Positions 29,442 through 40,348 of a stretch of DNA of 64,000 nt are shown one piece after another. The stretch is taken from NCBI RefSeq assembly GCF_007993735.1, contig NZ_CP042453.1, forward strand, positions 434,001-498,000, in the 5' to 3' direction. The stretch comes from Arenimonas daejeonensis (GTDB lineage Bacteria; Pseudomonadota; Gammaproteobacteria; Xanthomonadales; Xanthomonadaceae). The notes under the pieces are model-generated. The model saw nothing but the letters and a program-made list of their open reading frames with translations, searched no databases and had not been told where the DNA came from. A program made the translations under genes and the position numbers. Positions within the stretch are counted from its first letter, which is position 1. Each line of letters begins with the position of its first letter.

Positions 29442-29498
29442 GCCCACCGGCAACGCCCGTCCCGGCCCCGGCCGGGGCCGGGGCTCCGGGGCCCTTGC

Positions 29499-29528
29499 TT
29501 GACAGGGCCTGCCGGGCTGGTGCCTTAA
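29499..29528 (+). promoter_or_regulatory. Possible sigma-70 promoter upstream of topA
   Basis: A perfect TTGACA is followed 17-19 bases later by CCTTAAT, a weak -10 match, about 80 bases before the topA start. It is the only good -35 box in this GC-rich intergenic segment. Confidence 0.35.
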
Positions 29529-29609
29529 TGAAAAAGACCCCCGGCCCGCGACCCCCGCGGGCCGTGCCATCTTGGCGCCCCGCTGAGGGCGCCGCGGAGC
29601 ACCCCGGCC

Positions 29610-32103
29610 ATGGCCAAGAACCTCCTCATCGTCGAGTCGCCTGCCAAGGCCAAGACGATCAACAAGTACCTTATGGGCAAGGACTTCCATGTCCTGGCCT
29701 CGTACGGCCACGTCCGCGACCTGGTGCCCAAGGAGGGCGCGGTCGACCCGGACAACGGCTTCGCCATGCGCTACGAGCTGATCGACAAGAACGAGAAGCA
29801 CGTGGACGCCATCGCCAAGGCCGCCAAGGGCGCCGAGGCCATCTACCTCGCCACCGACCCGGACCGCGAGGGCGAGGCGATCAGCTGGCACATTTCCGAG
29901 ATCCTGAAGGAGCGCGGCCTGCTCAAGGGCAAGGCCCTGCACCGGGTCGTGTTCACCGAGATCACCCCGCGCGCCATCCGCGAGGCGGTGGAACATCCGC
30001 GCCAGGTCGCCTCCGACCTGGTGGACGCCCAGCAGGCGCGCCGCGCCCTGGACTACCTGGTCGGCTTCAACCTCTCGCCGGTGCTGTGGCGCAAGGTGCA
30101 GCGCGGCCTGTCCGCCGGCCGCGTGCAGTCGCCGGCGCTGCGCATGATCGTCGAGCGCGAGGAGGAGATCGAAGCCTTCGTGCCGCGCGAGTACTGGTCC
30201 ATGGAGGCCGAACTCAACCACCCGCAGCAGGCCTTCACCGCCCGCCTGGTGAAACTCGACGGGCAGAAGTTCGAACAGTTCACGATCACCGACTCCAAGA
30301 CCGCCGAGGCGCGCGCGCGCGCCTGGTGAAGGCCGCGGGCGAAGCCCTTCGCGTCACCGACGTGGTCAGCAAGGAACGCAAGCGCCGCCCGGCGCCGCCC
30401 TTCATCACCTCGACCCTGCAGCAGGAAGCCGCGCGCAAGCTCGGCTTCACCACCTCGCGCACCATGCGCGTGGCGCAGAAGCTCTATGAAGGCGTGGCGA
30501 TCGGCGAGGAAGGCGCGGTCGGCCTGATCAGCTACATGCGTACCGACTCGGTGAACCTCTCGCAGGAAGCCGTGGCCGAGATCCGCGACGTCATCGCCCG
30601 CGACTTCGGCACCGGCGCCGTGCCGGACAAGCCCAACGAATACAAGTCCAAGTCCAAGAACGCCCGGGAAGCGCACGAGGCGATCCGCCCCACGTCCGCC
30701 CTGCGCACGCCGGCCTCGGTCGCCAAGTACCTCGACGACGACGCCCGCCGCCTGTACGAACTGGTGTGGAAACGCACCGTCGCCTCGCAGATGGTGCCGG
30801 CGACGATGAACACGGTGTCGGTGGAACTGGCCGCCGGCAGCGAGCACAGCTTCCGCGCCAGCGGCACCACGGTGATCGACCCGGGCTTCCTGGCCGTGTA
30901 CGAGGAAGGCAAGGACGCCAAGAGTGCCGAGGACGACGACGAGGGCCGCAAGCTGCCGCCGATGAAAACCGGCCAGGCCGTGCCACTGGGCAGCATCCAC
31001 ACCGACCAGCACTTCACCGAGCCGCCGCCGCGCTTCTCGGAAGCCTCGCTGGTGAAGGCGCTGGAGGAATACGGCATCGGCCGTCCGTCCACCTACGCCA
31101 GCATCATCCAGGTGCTGCAGAACCGCGAATACGTCTATCTCGACAACCGCCGGTTCAAGCCCAGCGACGTCGGCCGCGCGGTGGCGAAGTTCCTCACCGG
31201 CCACTTCATGCAGTACGTGGACTACGACTTCACCGCCAAGCTCGAGGACGAACTGGATTCGGTCGCGGCCGGCGAGGCGGCATGGATCCCGCTGCTCGAA
31301 CGCTTCTGGAAGTCCTTCAAGACGACCGTGGATGAGAAGAGCGAATCCGTGGACCGCTCGGAAGCCACCGGCTCGCGCGTGCTCGGCATCGACCCGAAAT
31401 CGGGCAAGCCGGTGTCGGTGCGCCTGGGCCGCTACGGGCCGTTCGCGCAGATCGGCACCGCCGAGGACGAGGACAAGCCCAAGTTCGCCTCGCTGCGCCC
31501 CGGCACCAGCATGCACACCATCACGCTGGAGGAGGCGCTGCCGCTGTTCAACCTGCCGCGCAGCCTCGGCCAGCACGAGGGCAAGGACGTCACCGTCGCG
31601 ATCGGCCGCTTTGGCCCGTTCGTGAAACTGGGCGACACCTATGCGTCGCTCGGCAAGACCGATGACCCGTACACCATCAGTTTCGAGGCCGCGGTCGAAC
31701 TGGTGCGCGCCAAGCTCGAGATGATCGCCAACCGCACCATCAAGGTGTTCCCGGGCACCGACATCCAGGTGTTGAACGGCCGCTACGGCCCGTACATCAC
31801 CGACGGCGAGAAGAACGGCAAGATCCCCAAGGACCGCGACCCCGCCAGCCTGACCCAGGCCGAATGCGAGGCGTTGCTGGCCGAGGGCAAACCGGTGCGC
31901 AAGGGCGGCCGCTTCGGCAAGAAGGTCGCCGCCAGGAAGGCACCGGCGAAGAAGGCCACCAAGAGCGCCGACAAGACTGCCGCCGCGCCGGTGAAAAAGG
32001 CCGTGGCCAAGAAGGCGCCTGCGAAGAAGGCCGCCAAGAAGCCGGCCAAGAAAGCCGTCCGCAAGACCACGGCAAAAAGGCGGCGCCGCGGAAGACGGCC
32101 TGA
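29610..32103 (+). CDS. topA: DNA topoisomerase I (two frameshifts)
   Basis: Type IA topoisomerase that relaxes negative supercoils. The Toprim domain is KNLLIVESPAKAKTINKYL with the acidic ATDPDREGEAI motif. The active-site tyrosine is in VGLISYMRTDSVNLS. The C-terminal half has topoisomerase repeats (RYGPFAQIGTAEDED; RFGPFVKLGDTYASL; NGRYGPYITDG) and then a Lys/Ala-rich tail (KKAPAKKAAKKPAKKAV) instead of C4 zinc fingers. A base is missing near 30322 (GCCTGG for GCCCTGG) and one A near 32075; the corrected stop is TGA at 32101-32103, about 831 residues. It ends the dprA-smg-topA region. Confidence 0.96.
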
Positions 32104-32183
32104 TCGGATCGCTGGTTCGCCACGCCATCCGCCGACAGCGGCGGTGGCTGGCAACGCCCCGGCGCGGCTGCGCCGGGGCCGGT

Positions 32184-33761
32184 TCATCCGCCGGGTTGGC
32201 GCAGGCTTTCGATGCCGCGCTTTTTCTTTTCCTGCTCGACGATCCGCCGCACGTCATCCAGCAGCGCCGGCGCGTCGTACACCAGCCCGCCCTTGATCGT
32301 GTAGCGCACGCCGCCCACGCGCTGCAGTTGCCCGTCATCACCCAGCCGCAGATGGCCGGTGCCGTAAAGCACCTTCAGGTTGGCCAGCGGGTTTTCCGAC
32401 AACACCACCAGGTCGGCCAGCTTGCCCGCCTCGACCGAACCGATGCGATCGGCCGCGCCTAGCGCCTCGGCCCCCGACAGCGTGCCGGCACGGATCACTT
32501 CCAGCGGATGGAATCCGGCTTCGCGCAGCAGCTCGAGTTCCTCGATGGTGCCGAAACCATAGGTCTTGTAGATGTAGCCCGAGTCGCTGCCCACCGTGAC
32601 CCGGCCGCCGCGATTCTTGTAGTCGTTCACGAAGGCCATCCAGCGCCGGTAGTTGTCCTTCCAGGCGGCCTCCTCCTCGCTGCCCCAGTCGAAGAAGAAA
32701 CTGCCGTGGTTGTCGCGGTTGGGCGTGAAGAAGTCCCACAGCGCCGGATGGGTGTAGGCCGCGTGCCAGTCGGCGGTACGCGCACGCATCAGGTCGCGGG
32801 TGGCCTGGTAGATGGTGAAGGTGGGGTCGAGCGTGAACCCGAGTTCCAGCAGCTCGGTGATCACCGCTTCGTAGCGTTCGCTGCCCTTTTCGCTGGCCTG
32901 CGCCCACAGTCGCCCGGCCTGGCCGAAGCGGTGCTGTTCGTTCATGTAGTTGTAGTCGGCCGGGTACTGCTGCACGGTCTGGCCGTCGAACAGCGCTTCC
33001 GGCAAACCGTACCAGTGCTCCATCGTGGTCAGGCCCCAGCGCGCGGTGGTCAGCACGTTGACGCGCGCGACGTCGAGCTGGGCGTGGTGGCAGGCGCTGC
33101 GCATGCCCTGCTTCTCCAGTTCGTCGAAAGCGGCTTCGAGGATGTCGGGCCGGTAGCCGAAGCACTTCATGCCCACGGCGCCCTTGGCCTTCATCGAACG
33201 CACCCACTCGCGCGCCTGCTCGGGCGTGGTGATCGGCGTGTCGCGGCCCATGCCGAAAAAGGCATAGGGATAGATGCGCGGCGCGGTGATGGCGTTCCCG
33301 GCACTTCGGCGCGCCTCGGACACGCACCAGTCGATGCCGTTGCCGCAGCCCGGGTCGCGCACGGTGGTGATGCCGTGCGCCAGCCAGAGCTTGTAGACGT
33401 ATTCGGCGGTGACACCCTGCTCGTCGCCGCCGATGTGGCCGTGCATGTCCACCAGCCCGGGCATGACGAACTGGCCGCCGAGGTCGATCTCGCGGCCACC
33501 CGCCTTCAGCACCGGGCGGTTCGCCGGGTCGATCGGCGTGTTGGCGCTGCCGACGATGTTCACCGAGACGATGCGCTCGCCCTCGATCACGATGTCCACC
33601 GGCCCGTAGGCCGGCGCGCCCGTGCCGGTGATGACGGTGGCGCCGCGCAGGATCAGCTGCGGATAGGGGCCATCGCCCTCGGCCCGCGGCGGAGCGGCGG
33701 GAATTGCGGCCGCGACGGGCTGGACCAGCAACAGGGCAAGCAGGAACAACGTTCGGCTCAT
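32184..33761 (-). CDS. Exported amidohydrolase
   Basis: A 525-residue protein with a signal peptide (MSRTLFLLALLLVQPVAA) and an amidohydrolase-superfamily TIM barrel of the imidazolonepropionase/prolidase type. The first metal pair is HGH in VMPGLVDMHGHIGG (residues 107 and 109). Other visible candidates are GMKCFGYRP (lysine), SACHHAQLD (histidine) and the late aspartate in VTVGSDSGYIYK. Such periplasmic enzymes hydrolyse cyclic amides or dipeptides, substrate unknown. The frame is open upstream; the ATG at 33761 gives the signal peptide. It converges on topA, with about 80 bases between stops. Confidence 0.9.
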   Translation of the reverse strand: MSRTLFLLALLLVQPVAAAIPAAPPRAEGDGPYPQLILRGATVITGTGAPAYGPVDIVIEGERIVSVNIVGSANTPIDPANRPVLKAGGREIDLGGQFVMPGLVDMHGHIGGDEQGVTAEYVYKLWLAHGITTVRDPGCGNGIDWCVSEARRSAGNAITAPRIYPYAFFGMGRDTPITTPEQAREWVRSMKAKGAVGMKCFGYRPDILEAAFDELEKQGMRSACHHAQLDVARVNVLTTARWGLTTMEHWYGLPEALFDGQTVQQYPADYNYMNEQHRFGQAGRLWAQASEKGSERYEAVITELLELGFTLDPTFTIYQATRDLMRARTADWHAAYTHPALWDFFTPNRDNHGSFFFDWGSEEEAAWKDNYRRWMAFVNDYKNRGGRVTVGSDSGYIYKTYGFGTIEELELLREAGFHPLEVIRAGTLSGAEALGAADRIGSVEAGKLADLVVLSENPLANLKVLYGTGHLRLGDDGQLQRVGGVRYTIKGGLVYDAPALLDDVRRIVEQEKKKRGIESLRQPGG

Positions 33762-33811
33762 GGGCGGGGTCCGGACTGGAATTGGTGGCGGCGCAGGTGG
33801 ATGATGCGGGC

Positions 33812-34390
33812 ATGCGCACATGCGGGTGGCCAAGCTTAGCCATTTTGCTGATCGCCGTCGGCCCGGCCGCGGCGGACGACATCACCGTGTACCGCTGCAA
33901 GGGCGGCAACGGCCAGGTCACCGTGCAGGACAGTCCCTGTGGATCGGGGCAGACCGAAGTCTCGCGCAGCAGCATGACCCGCCCTCAGGATCCGCCGCCG
34001 AAACCGGCCGCGCCGCCCCCACAACCACCGGACGACGAACCACTCCCCGCCCCCGACTACGCATCCTCCGTCCTGCTCAGGCCGCCGCCGCTCTACCAGT
34101 GCACCGACTATGACGGTGACGTGCGCTACAGCGAGGATTACGACCCCGCCAATCGTTGCGTGCCGCTGGCGGTGCTGGGCTACGGCTTGACCGGCCCCCA
34201 GGCCGCCACGGCCTGCCGCTGGGTGCAGGAGTCGTGCCTGGAAATGGACGACGCCAGCGCCTGCGTGCAGTTCAAGGCGAAACTCAAGCAGGCCCGTTCG
34301 GACGCCCTGCATGCCTTCAGCGACACTGCCGCCTTCAGGAAATCGGAAGTGCAGCGGCTCGAGCGCATCGTCAACGACAGCTGCCGCTGA
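33812..34390 (+). CDS. Exported DUF4124-like protein
   Basis: A 192-residue secreted protein. A signal peptide (LAILLIAVGPAAADD) precedes a short domain resembling DUF4124: ITVYRCKGGNGQVTVQDSPCG. A proline-rich linker (PPKPAAPPPQPPDDEPLPAP) and a second segment with paired cysteines (LYQCTDYDGDVRYSEDYDPANRC) follow. Common in Xanthomonadales; function unknown. It is divergent from the amidohydrolase gene. Confidence 0.72.
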   Translation: MRTCGWPSLAILLIAVGPAAADDITVYRCKGGNGQVTVQDSPCGSGQTEVSRSSMTRPQDPPPKPAAPPPQPPDDEPLPAPDYASSVLLRPPPLYQCTDYDGDVRYSEDYDPANRCVPLAVLGYGLTGPQAATACRWVQESCLEMDDASACVQFKAKLKQARSDALHAFSDTAAFRKSEVQRLERIVNDSCR

Positions 34391-34393
34391 GTT

Positions 34394-35170
34394 TCAGAAC
34401 CCGTAGCGCAGGAAGCCGCCATCCACCGCGATGCATTCGCCGGTGACGTAGCTCGCCGCCGGAAGGCACAGGAACGCCACCGCCGACGCCACCTCCTCGG
34501 GCTCGCCGACCCTTCCCATCGGCGTGCGTTCGATCACCCCGTCCAGGTAATCGGCATCAGCGAGCGCCGCCGAGGTGCGGCGGGTGCGGATGTACCACGG
34601 CGCGACCGCGTTGACGCGCACACCGTCCTCGGCCCATTCGCAGGCCAGGTTGCGGGTCATCTGGTGCAGCGCGGCCTTGCTCATGCCGTAGGCCACGCCG
34701 GTGCGCACGTGGGTCAGGCCCGACACCGAGCCGACGTTGACGATGCTCGAGGCCGCGTGCTGGCTCAGCAGCGGGAAGGCGAAGCGGCACAGGTCGAAGG
34801 CCGAGAAGATGTTGGTCTCGAAGATCGCCCGCCATTCGTCGTCCGAATAGTCCAGGGCGCTGCGCGGCGTGTTGGCGCCGACGTTGTTGACCAGGATCTG
34901 CAGCCCGTCGCCGAGATCCTCGACCCAGTCGAAGACTTCGCGGCGCTGCTCCGGGTCGGCGATGTCGGCCGGAAAGGCGCGCACGTCGGCCTCGGGGAAC
35001 TGTTCTTCGAGTTCGAGTTGGGTGGACTCGAGCTGGCCGCCATCGCGCGCCACCAGCAGCACGTCGGCACCCAGGCCCAGCAGTTCGGCGGCCACCGCGC
35101 GGCCGATGCCGACGCTGGCGCCGGTCACCAGGGCCATCTGTCCGTCCAGTCGCCAGCGGTTCGCACTCAT
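34394..35170 (-). CDS. Short-chain dehydrogenase/reductase
   Basis: A 258-residue classical SDR. The nucleotide site is [17 protein letters not shown], and the catalytic set is S in [11 protein letters not shown] and Y-x3-K in [12 protein letters not shown]. The structural NNVGAN motif is present. It uses NAD(P)H; the closest recognisable group is the tropinone-reductase-like or 3-oxoacyl-ACP-reductase type. The C-terminal [15 protein letters not shown] is typical. Substrate unknown. It is divergent from the small lipoprotein gene at 35228. Confidence 0.93.
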   Translation of the reverse strand: MSANRWRLDGQMALVTGASVGIGRAVAAELLGLGADVLLVARDGGQLESTQLELEEQFPEADVRAFPADIADPEQRREVFDWVEDLGDGLQILVNNVGANTPRSALDYSDDEWRAIFETNIFSAFDLCRFAFPLLSQHAASSIVNVGSVSGLTHVRTGVAYGMSKAALHQMTRNLACEWAEDGVRVNAVAPWYIRTRRTSAALADADYLDGVIERTPMGRVGEPEEVASAVAFLCLPAASYVTGECIAVDGGFLRYGF

Positions 35171-35227
35171 CGGCGTCTCCTGAGGTCCGGGCGTAGGATA
35201 CCGGCCATCGCCACCCGGAGCGCGGCC

Positions 35228-35464
35228 ATGTCCCGATCGTTGAAGCTGTTTCCCCTCGTCCTGCTGCTGGCCGCCTGCAGCGACCCCATCAACGAACCGC
35301 TGCCCGAGCCCTCGCCCGACCCGCAGACGGCCGCCGCCGCAACGGAAGCCACCGAACTGCGCGATGCCATCCAGGCGCCGATCGACAAGGCACGCGCCGT
35401 CGAGGAAACACAGGCGGCCGAAGAAGCCGAACGCCAGGACACGCTGGAAAACGCCGGCGGCTGA
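35228..35464 (+). CDS. Small lipoprotein
   Basis: A 78-residue lipoprotein with signal peptide [17 protein letters not shown] (lipobox LAAC) followed by a short proline- and acid-rich, probably helical tail ([31 protein letters not shown]). GGAG lies seven bases before the ATG at 35228, which supports the start although the frame is open upstream. No known domain. A stem-loop follows its stop at 35471. Confidence 0.75.
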   Translation: MSRSLKLFPLVLLLAACSDPINEPLPEPSPDPQTAAAATEATELRDAIQAPIDKARAVEETQAAEEAERQDTLENAGG

Positions 35465-35470
35465 AAATGC

Positions 35471-35496
35471 GGACGCCCGGGCAAGCCCGGGCGTCC
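35471..35496. terminator. Stem-loop between lipoprotein gene and sppA
   Basis: A perfect 11-bp stem GGACGCCCGGG/CCCGGGCGTCC with CAAG loop, followed by ATTCAAT. It sits between two converging genes and could terminate both, though the T tract is weak. Confidence 0.65.
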
Positions 35497-35515
35497 ATTC
35501 AATCCCCGGGTCCGG

Positions 35516-37381
35516 TCAGTAGGCGCAGAGGCAATGCGCCACGGCGCGGAACGGGCTGCGTCCCTTGCCGTCCAGCCAGGCCAGCTCGCGCTCGACCGTG
35601 GCCAGGGTGCGGCGGTCGAGCAGCAGCGGCGTCGGCGCCAGAACGCGCAGCAGGCCGCGGGTGCGGGCATTGCCGCCCATGTTGACGATGGCCTGTTCGA
35701 ACGACGTCAGCGGCTTCTCGATATAGGTCACGCCGTAACTGTCGGGTTCGAGCTTGGCCAGCTTCACCGTCTCCGCCAGCGCGGCTTCGAAACCGCCCAG
35801 TTCGTCCACCAGGCCGCGTTCCTTGGCCTGCGCGCCGCTCCAGACGCGACCGCGGGCGTGCACGTCGATCTGCTCCGGGGTCGTACCGCGCGCGGCGGCG
35901 ACCTTGCCGGTGAAATCGGCGTAACCCTTGTCGATCACCGACTGGATCAGCGCGCCGACGTTCGGATCCAGCGGGCGGGTGGGGTCGAAAGCACCGGCCA
36001 GCGACGTGGTGCCCACGCCATCGGTGCTGACGCCGATCTTGTCGAGCACGCGCGGCGCCGTCATCCACAGGCCGAAGATGCCGATCGAGCCGGTGATGGT
36101 GGATTCGTCGGCATAGATCCGGTCGGCGTTCATCGAGATCCAGTAACCGCCCGAGGCGGCCACGTTGGCCATCGACACCACCACCGGCTTGCCGGCGGCC
36201 TTGATCAGCTCGACTTCGCGGCGGATCTGCTCGGACGGGAACACGCCGCCACCCGGGGAATCCACGCGCAACAGCACCGCCTTGACGTTCTCGTCCTCGC
36301 GCGCCTGCTGCAACAAGGCCGAAGTGGACTCGCCGCCCACCGTGCCCGGCGGCTGCTCGCCGTGGCTGATCTCGCCCTGCGCCACGACGACCGCAACCTG
36401 CGGCCGCCTGTCCATGCCCAGGTTCTGGCGCGCCAGCTGCTGCAGGTAGGCGCGCAGTTCGATCTGGCGGAACGTCTTGTTCTCTTCGTCCAGCGCGCCG
36501 CGCTCGACCAGCATCTGTTCGACTTCGTGGCTGGTCTTGAGGCCATCCACCAGCTTCTCGTCCAGCGCCAATTGCCCGAGGTCGCCGCCGGCGGCAGCGA
36601 CGCGCGCGGGCAGTTCTTCGATCATCGCGGTCAGTGCCGACGGTTCTAGCTTGCGGGCCTGGCCGATGTCGGCGAGGAAACGCTGCCAGACGTCGTTCAT
36701 CCAGTACAGGTCGGCCTCGCGCGCCTCGGGCGAGGCGCCGTCGAGCACGTAGGGTTCGGCGGCCGACTTGTACTCGCCCACCTTGAACAGGTGCACGTCC
36801 ACGCCGAGCTTGTCCTGCAGGCCCTCGCGGTAATACATGCGGTAGCGGCCGAAACCTTCCAGCAGCACGCCGCCCTGCGGGTCCATGTACACCTCGTCGG
36901 CCTGGGCCGCGAGGTAGTACTGCTTCTGCTCCATGTCGGTGCCGTAGGCCACGACCTGCTTGCCCGAGGCGCGGAAGTCACGCAGCGCCGCGGCCAGGTC
37001 GCGCAGCGCCGCGAAACCGGCGGCGTTGAAACCGTCGGTCAGCAGCACGATGCGGTCGATGCGCTTGTCGTCCTTGGCGGCCTTGATCGCCCGCAGCAGG
37101 TCGCGCAGCTGGATTTCCGGCGCGCTTTCGCCGGTCGCCTGGTTGATGATGCGCTCCACCGGCGCCGAGCTGAACTGCTCGACCAGGTTGCCTTTCATCG
37201 GCAGCACCAGCGCCGACTTGTCCTGCAGCGGCTGCACGCCCGGGCTGGCGACGATCGCCACCAGCACGAAGAACAGCACGAACAGGAAGATCAGATTGAA
37301 GACCAGCCGCCGGGTGAAGTTGACGGTGTTCCAGATCCCGACCAGAACGCGGCGGATCGGGCCGGGTTGCGACTCAGACAT
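35516..37381 (-). CDS. sppA: Signal peptide peptidase SppA (67-kDa type)
   Basis: A 621-residue inner-membrane serine protease that degrades cleaved signal peptides. One N-terminal membrane helix (LVFNLIFLFVLFFVLVAIVAS) is followed by two ClpP-like domains. The catalytic lysine is in the N-terminal domain (LFKVGEYKSAAEPYVLDG) and the serine in the C-terminal one (VVSMANVAASGGYWISMNADRI), a Ser/Lys dyad spread over two domains as in E. coli SppA. Length matches. It is followed by a terminator-like hairpin at 35471. Confidence 0.95.
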   Translation of the reverse strand: MSESQPGPIRRVLVGIWNTVNFTRRLVFNLIFLFVLFFVLVAIVASPGVQPLQDKSALVLPMKGNLVEQFSSAPVERIINQATGESAPEIQLRDLLRAIKAAKDDKRIDRIVLLTDGFNAAGFAALRDLAAALRDFRASGKQVVAYGTDMEQKQYYLAAQADEVYMDPQGGVLLEGFGRYRMYYREGLQDKLGVDVHLFKVGEYKSAAEPYVLDGASPEAREADLYWMNDVWQRFLADIGQARKLEPSALTAMIEELPARVAAAGGDLGQLALDEKLVDGLKTSHEVEQMLVERGALDEENKTFRQIELRAYLQQLARQNLGMDRRPQVAVVVAQGEISHGEQPPGTVGGESTSALLQQAREDENVKAVLLRVDSPGGGVFPSEQIRREVELIKAAGKPVVVSMANVAASGGYWISMNADRIYADESTITGSIGIFGLWMTAPRVLDKIGVSTDGVGTTSLAGAFDPTRPLDPNVGALIQSVIDKGYADFTGKVAAARGTTPEQIDVHARGRVWSGAQAKERGLVDELGGFEAALAETVKLAKLEPDSYGVTYIEKPLTSFEQAIVNMGGNARTRGLLRVLAPTPLLLDRRTLATVERELAWLDGKGRSPFRAVAHCLCAY

Positions 37382-37442
37382 GGGAAAACTCCGGTAATTC
37401 CAGTCCGCAGCATACCCAGCCCGGGTGAAATCCGCATAAGCC

Positions 37443-38806
37443 TTAGGTCAGGGGCCCCACCGGCGTCAGCGGGCGCCGCGCCAGGCGCCAGAAGCGCCAG
37501 CCCAGCAGGCCAGCCGCCACGCTCAGGCCCAGGATCAGGCCGGTCCACAGGCCGGGTGCGCCCTGGCCGCGCACGATGCCCAGCCAATAGCCCAGCGGCA
37601 GGCCCAGGCCCCAGTACGCCAGCACGGTGATGAACATCGGCGCGCGCGTGTCCTTGAGCCCCCGCAGTGCGCCGGCGGACAACGCCTGGAAGCCGTCCGG
37701 GTACTGGAACACCGCGGCATAGGCCATCAGCAGGGCCGCCAGTGCCACCACCGCAGGATCGGGCGACACCAGCGAAGCCAGGGCCGCACCGCCGACCACC
37801 AGCACCACCGCCGACGCCGTCTGCGCCACCATCGCCAGCGAATAGCCGGCCGCCGCCGCCCAGCGCACGCCGGGCGCATCCCCCGCGCCCACCGCGTGCC
37901 CGACCCGCACCGTCGTCGCCATGGCCACGCCCAGCGGCACCATGAAGAACAGGCTGGCCGCCAGGATCGCCACCTTATGGTGCGCTGCCATCTGGGTCGT
38001 GCCCAGGTGCCGATGATCAACGCGGTGGCGACGAACAGGCTACCCTCCATGAACACCGACACGCCCATCGGCAGGCCCAGCGCCAGCAGGTCGCGGATCG
38101 GCCGCCAGCGCGGCGGATCGAAACGCGCAAACAGGCCCAGGTCGGCGAAACGCGGCGAACGCCACAGGTAGACCGCCAGGCCCAGCGCCTGGCCCCACAA
38201 CACGGTGGCGACGGCATAACCCAGGCCCGCCGCACCGAGGTCGGCGATGAACATCAGCGTGTAACCCAGCGGCACCAGACCGGCCAGGCCGGACAGGCCC
38301 GCGACCATGGACGGAAAGGTCCAGGCCACGCCGTCGCTGAGATTGCGCAGGCAGAAATACAGCGCCAGGCCCGGCGCGCCCCAGCTGATCGCCTGCAGGA
38401 AGGCCACGGCTTCGGGCCGGGCCTCCGGGGTGATGCCCAGCGGCGTCAACGCGACCGCGCCCGCGCGCACCACCAGGATCAGGCCCAGGCCCAGCGCCAG
38501 CGCCAGCCACAGGGCCTGCCGGAACACGCCGCCGATCTCGCTGCGGCGGCCGGCGCCATTGAGCTGCGACACCGTCGGCGGCACCGCCATCAACACGCCG
38601 ATGCTGACCAGGATCACCACCGACCACACCGCACTGCCGACACCGACCGCGGCCAGCGTGACCGGGCCATAACGTCCGGCCAGGACCGTGTCGACGATGT
38701 TCATGGCCATCGAAGAAAGCTGGCTCAGCACCAGTGGCAGCGCCAGCACGAAACTGACGCGCATCTCGCGCAGCAGGCGGGCCGCGCGGGTTTCGTTCTG
38801 GCTCAT
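37443..38806 (-). CDS. MATE-family multidrug/cation efflux pump (NorM-like, one frameshift)
   Basis: About 454 residues with twelve membrane helices. The two homologous halves begin FVLALPLVLSQLSSMAMNIVDTVLAGRYG and FMVPLGVAMATTVRVGHAVGAGDAPG, the latter a hallmark of MATE transporters of the NorM branch, which use Na+ or H+ gradients. A base is missing near 38007 (CCCAGG for CCCAGGG on the plus strand), splitting the gene; correcting it joins LIIGT to LGTTQMAAHHKVAILAASL. The start at 38806 (MSQNETRAARLLREM) is family-like. Confidence 0.9.
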
Positions 38807-38863
38807 GGGGAGGGTCGCGGACCGGATGCCCGCTATATTACGCGCTGCCGACCTGGAGCCCGC

Positions 38864-40034
38864 CATGTCCATCCCGGAAACCGTTCCCGCCGACACCCCC
38901 GTACGCCGCTGCCAGAACTGCGGCGAAGTGCTGCTGGGCGAACACTGCTACGCCTGCGGCCAGCCGACCAAGGGCCTGGTGCGGCATTTCAGCAGCATCA
39001 TCGGCGACTTCATGGATTCGGTGTTCGAGCTCGACTCGCGCATCCTGCGCACGCTCGGCCCGCTGCTCTACAGGCCCGGCTACCTGAGCGAGGAATATTT
39101 CGCCGGCCGGCGCGTGCGTTACGTCAGCCCGGTGCGGCTGTTCGTGTTCCTCAGCCTGTTCGCGTTCTTCGCCGCGCAGCTCAGTTTCGACATCGACGTG
39201 GACGAGGCCGAGACCGAAACACCCTCCAGCGAGACCGACCGCGGCACGACACAGATCAACCAGGCCACCACGGTGCCGGAAGTCGAACGCATCCGCGACG
39301 AAGTGCTGGCCGAGCTGAAGCAGGCCAGGAAGAAACCGCGGACGTGCCCGGCGTCGGCGTCGGCCTGGACGTGGCGGAAAAGGGCGTGGCCGCCGAGGCC
39401 GCACGCCGCATCCGCGACATCGAGGAAAGCGAACGCACCGGCAAGCCGCTGAAGGTGAGCGAGGACGAGGACGGCAACATCAGCTTCAACGGCACGCCCC
39501 TGGGACCCGGAAACCAACCCGCTGACCATCAGCTGGTTCTCCGAGGGCATGAACAGGAAGCTCAACGACCGCATCGGCCGCGCCGAGGGCAACATCGAAC
39601 GCATCCAGAAGGACCCCAACCTGCTCAAGGACGCCTTCCTGTCCACCGTGCCGACCACGCTGTTCGTGCTGCTGCCGCTGTTCGCGGTGCTGCTCAAGGT
39701 GGTTTACCTGTTCAAGCGGCGCATTTACATGGAGCACCTGATCGTGGCGCTGCACAGCCACAGTTTCCTGTGCGCGTCGCTGCTGCTGGTGCTGCTGCTG
39801 GACGCGCTGTCTACCTGGACTTCGGGCATGCCCTGGCTGTCGCGGCCGCTGGGCTGGCTGGAGTTCGCGCTGATCGCCTGGATGCCGGTCTACCTGCTGC
39901 TGATGCAGAAGCGGGTGTACCGCCAGGGCTGGATCATGACCCTCTTGAAGTACTGCGTGCTGGGCATGTGCTACGTGTTCCTGATCTCGTTCGGCGCCAG
40001 CATCAGCCTGCTGATCAGCCTGGTGTCGATGTGA
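38864..40034 (+). CDS. DUF3667 membrane protein (two frameshifts)
   Basis: About 390 residues after correction. It begins with a zinc-ribbon-like block RRCQNCGEVLLGEHCYACGQP (CxxC...CxxC), then LVRHFSSIIGDFMDSVFELDSRILRTL and the YRPGYLSEEYFAGRRVRYVSPVRLFVFLSLFAFF helix typical of DUF3667. After a charged soluble loop come more membrane helices. Breaks occur near 39328 (CCAGGAA for CCAGGGAA) and 39498 (GCCCCTGG for GCCCTGG). Function is unknown. The next gene starts inside its stop region. Confidence 0.82.
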
Positions 40035-40348
40035 GCGCAGTGCTGTACGAGGTGACGCTGCGGGTCGAGCGCGCCGTCGCCGACGACTACCGCGACTGGC
40101 TGCACGCACACGCCCGGGAGATGCGGGCGCTGCCCGGGTTCCTCGAAGCACGCCTGAGCCAAGTGAGTGATCCCGCACCCGGCGACGAAACCGTGGTGTT
40201 CTGCTGCCACTACCGGCTGCAGGACGCGGCCGCGCTCGAGGCCTACCTGCGCGAGCACGCGCCGCGCATGCGCGCCGAGGGCGTCGAACGTTTTGGCGCG
40301 CGCTTCAGCGCGCAGCGGCGGGTGATGGTGGTGCTGGCCGACTACTGA
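40031..40348 (+). CDS. DUF4286 family protein
   Basis: A 105-residue soluble protein of the DUF4286 family: VLYEVTLRVERAVADDYRDWLHAHAREMRALPGFLEARL and the end RYGARFS-like GVERFGARFSAQRRV. It has a ferredoxin-like antibiotic-monooxygenase-type fold by family, with no active site evident. The GTG start overlaps the DUF3667 stop by four bases. Its stop overlaps the converging DUF3106 gene by seven bases. Confidence 0.8.
   Translation: MSAVLYEVTLRVERAVADDYRDWLHAHAREMRALPGFLEARLSQVSDPAPGDETVVFCCHYRLQDAAALEAYLREHAPRMRAEGVERFGARFSAQRRVMVVLADY

Noticed and set aside
29455..29500. GC-rich CCGGCC repeats as a terminator or repeat array
   Set aside because: Low-complexity GGCC runs without a defined stem-loop plus T tract; several alternative pairings.
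30053..32341. 762-codon minus-strand frame opposite topA
   Set aside because: Shadow of topA; composition is that of a reversed coding frame.
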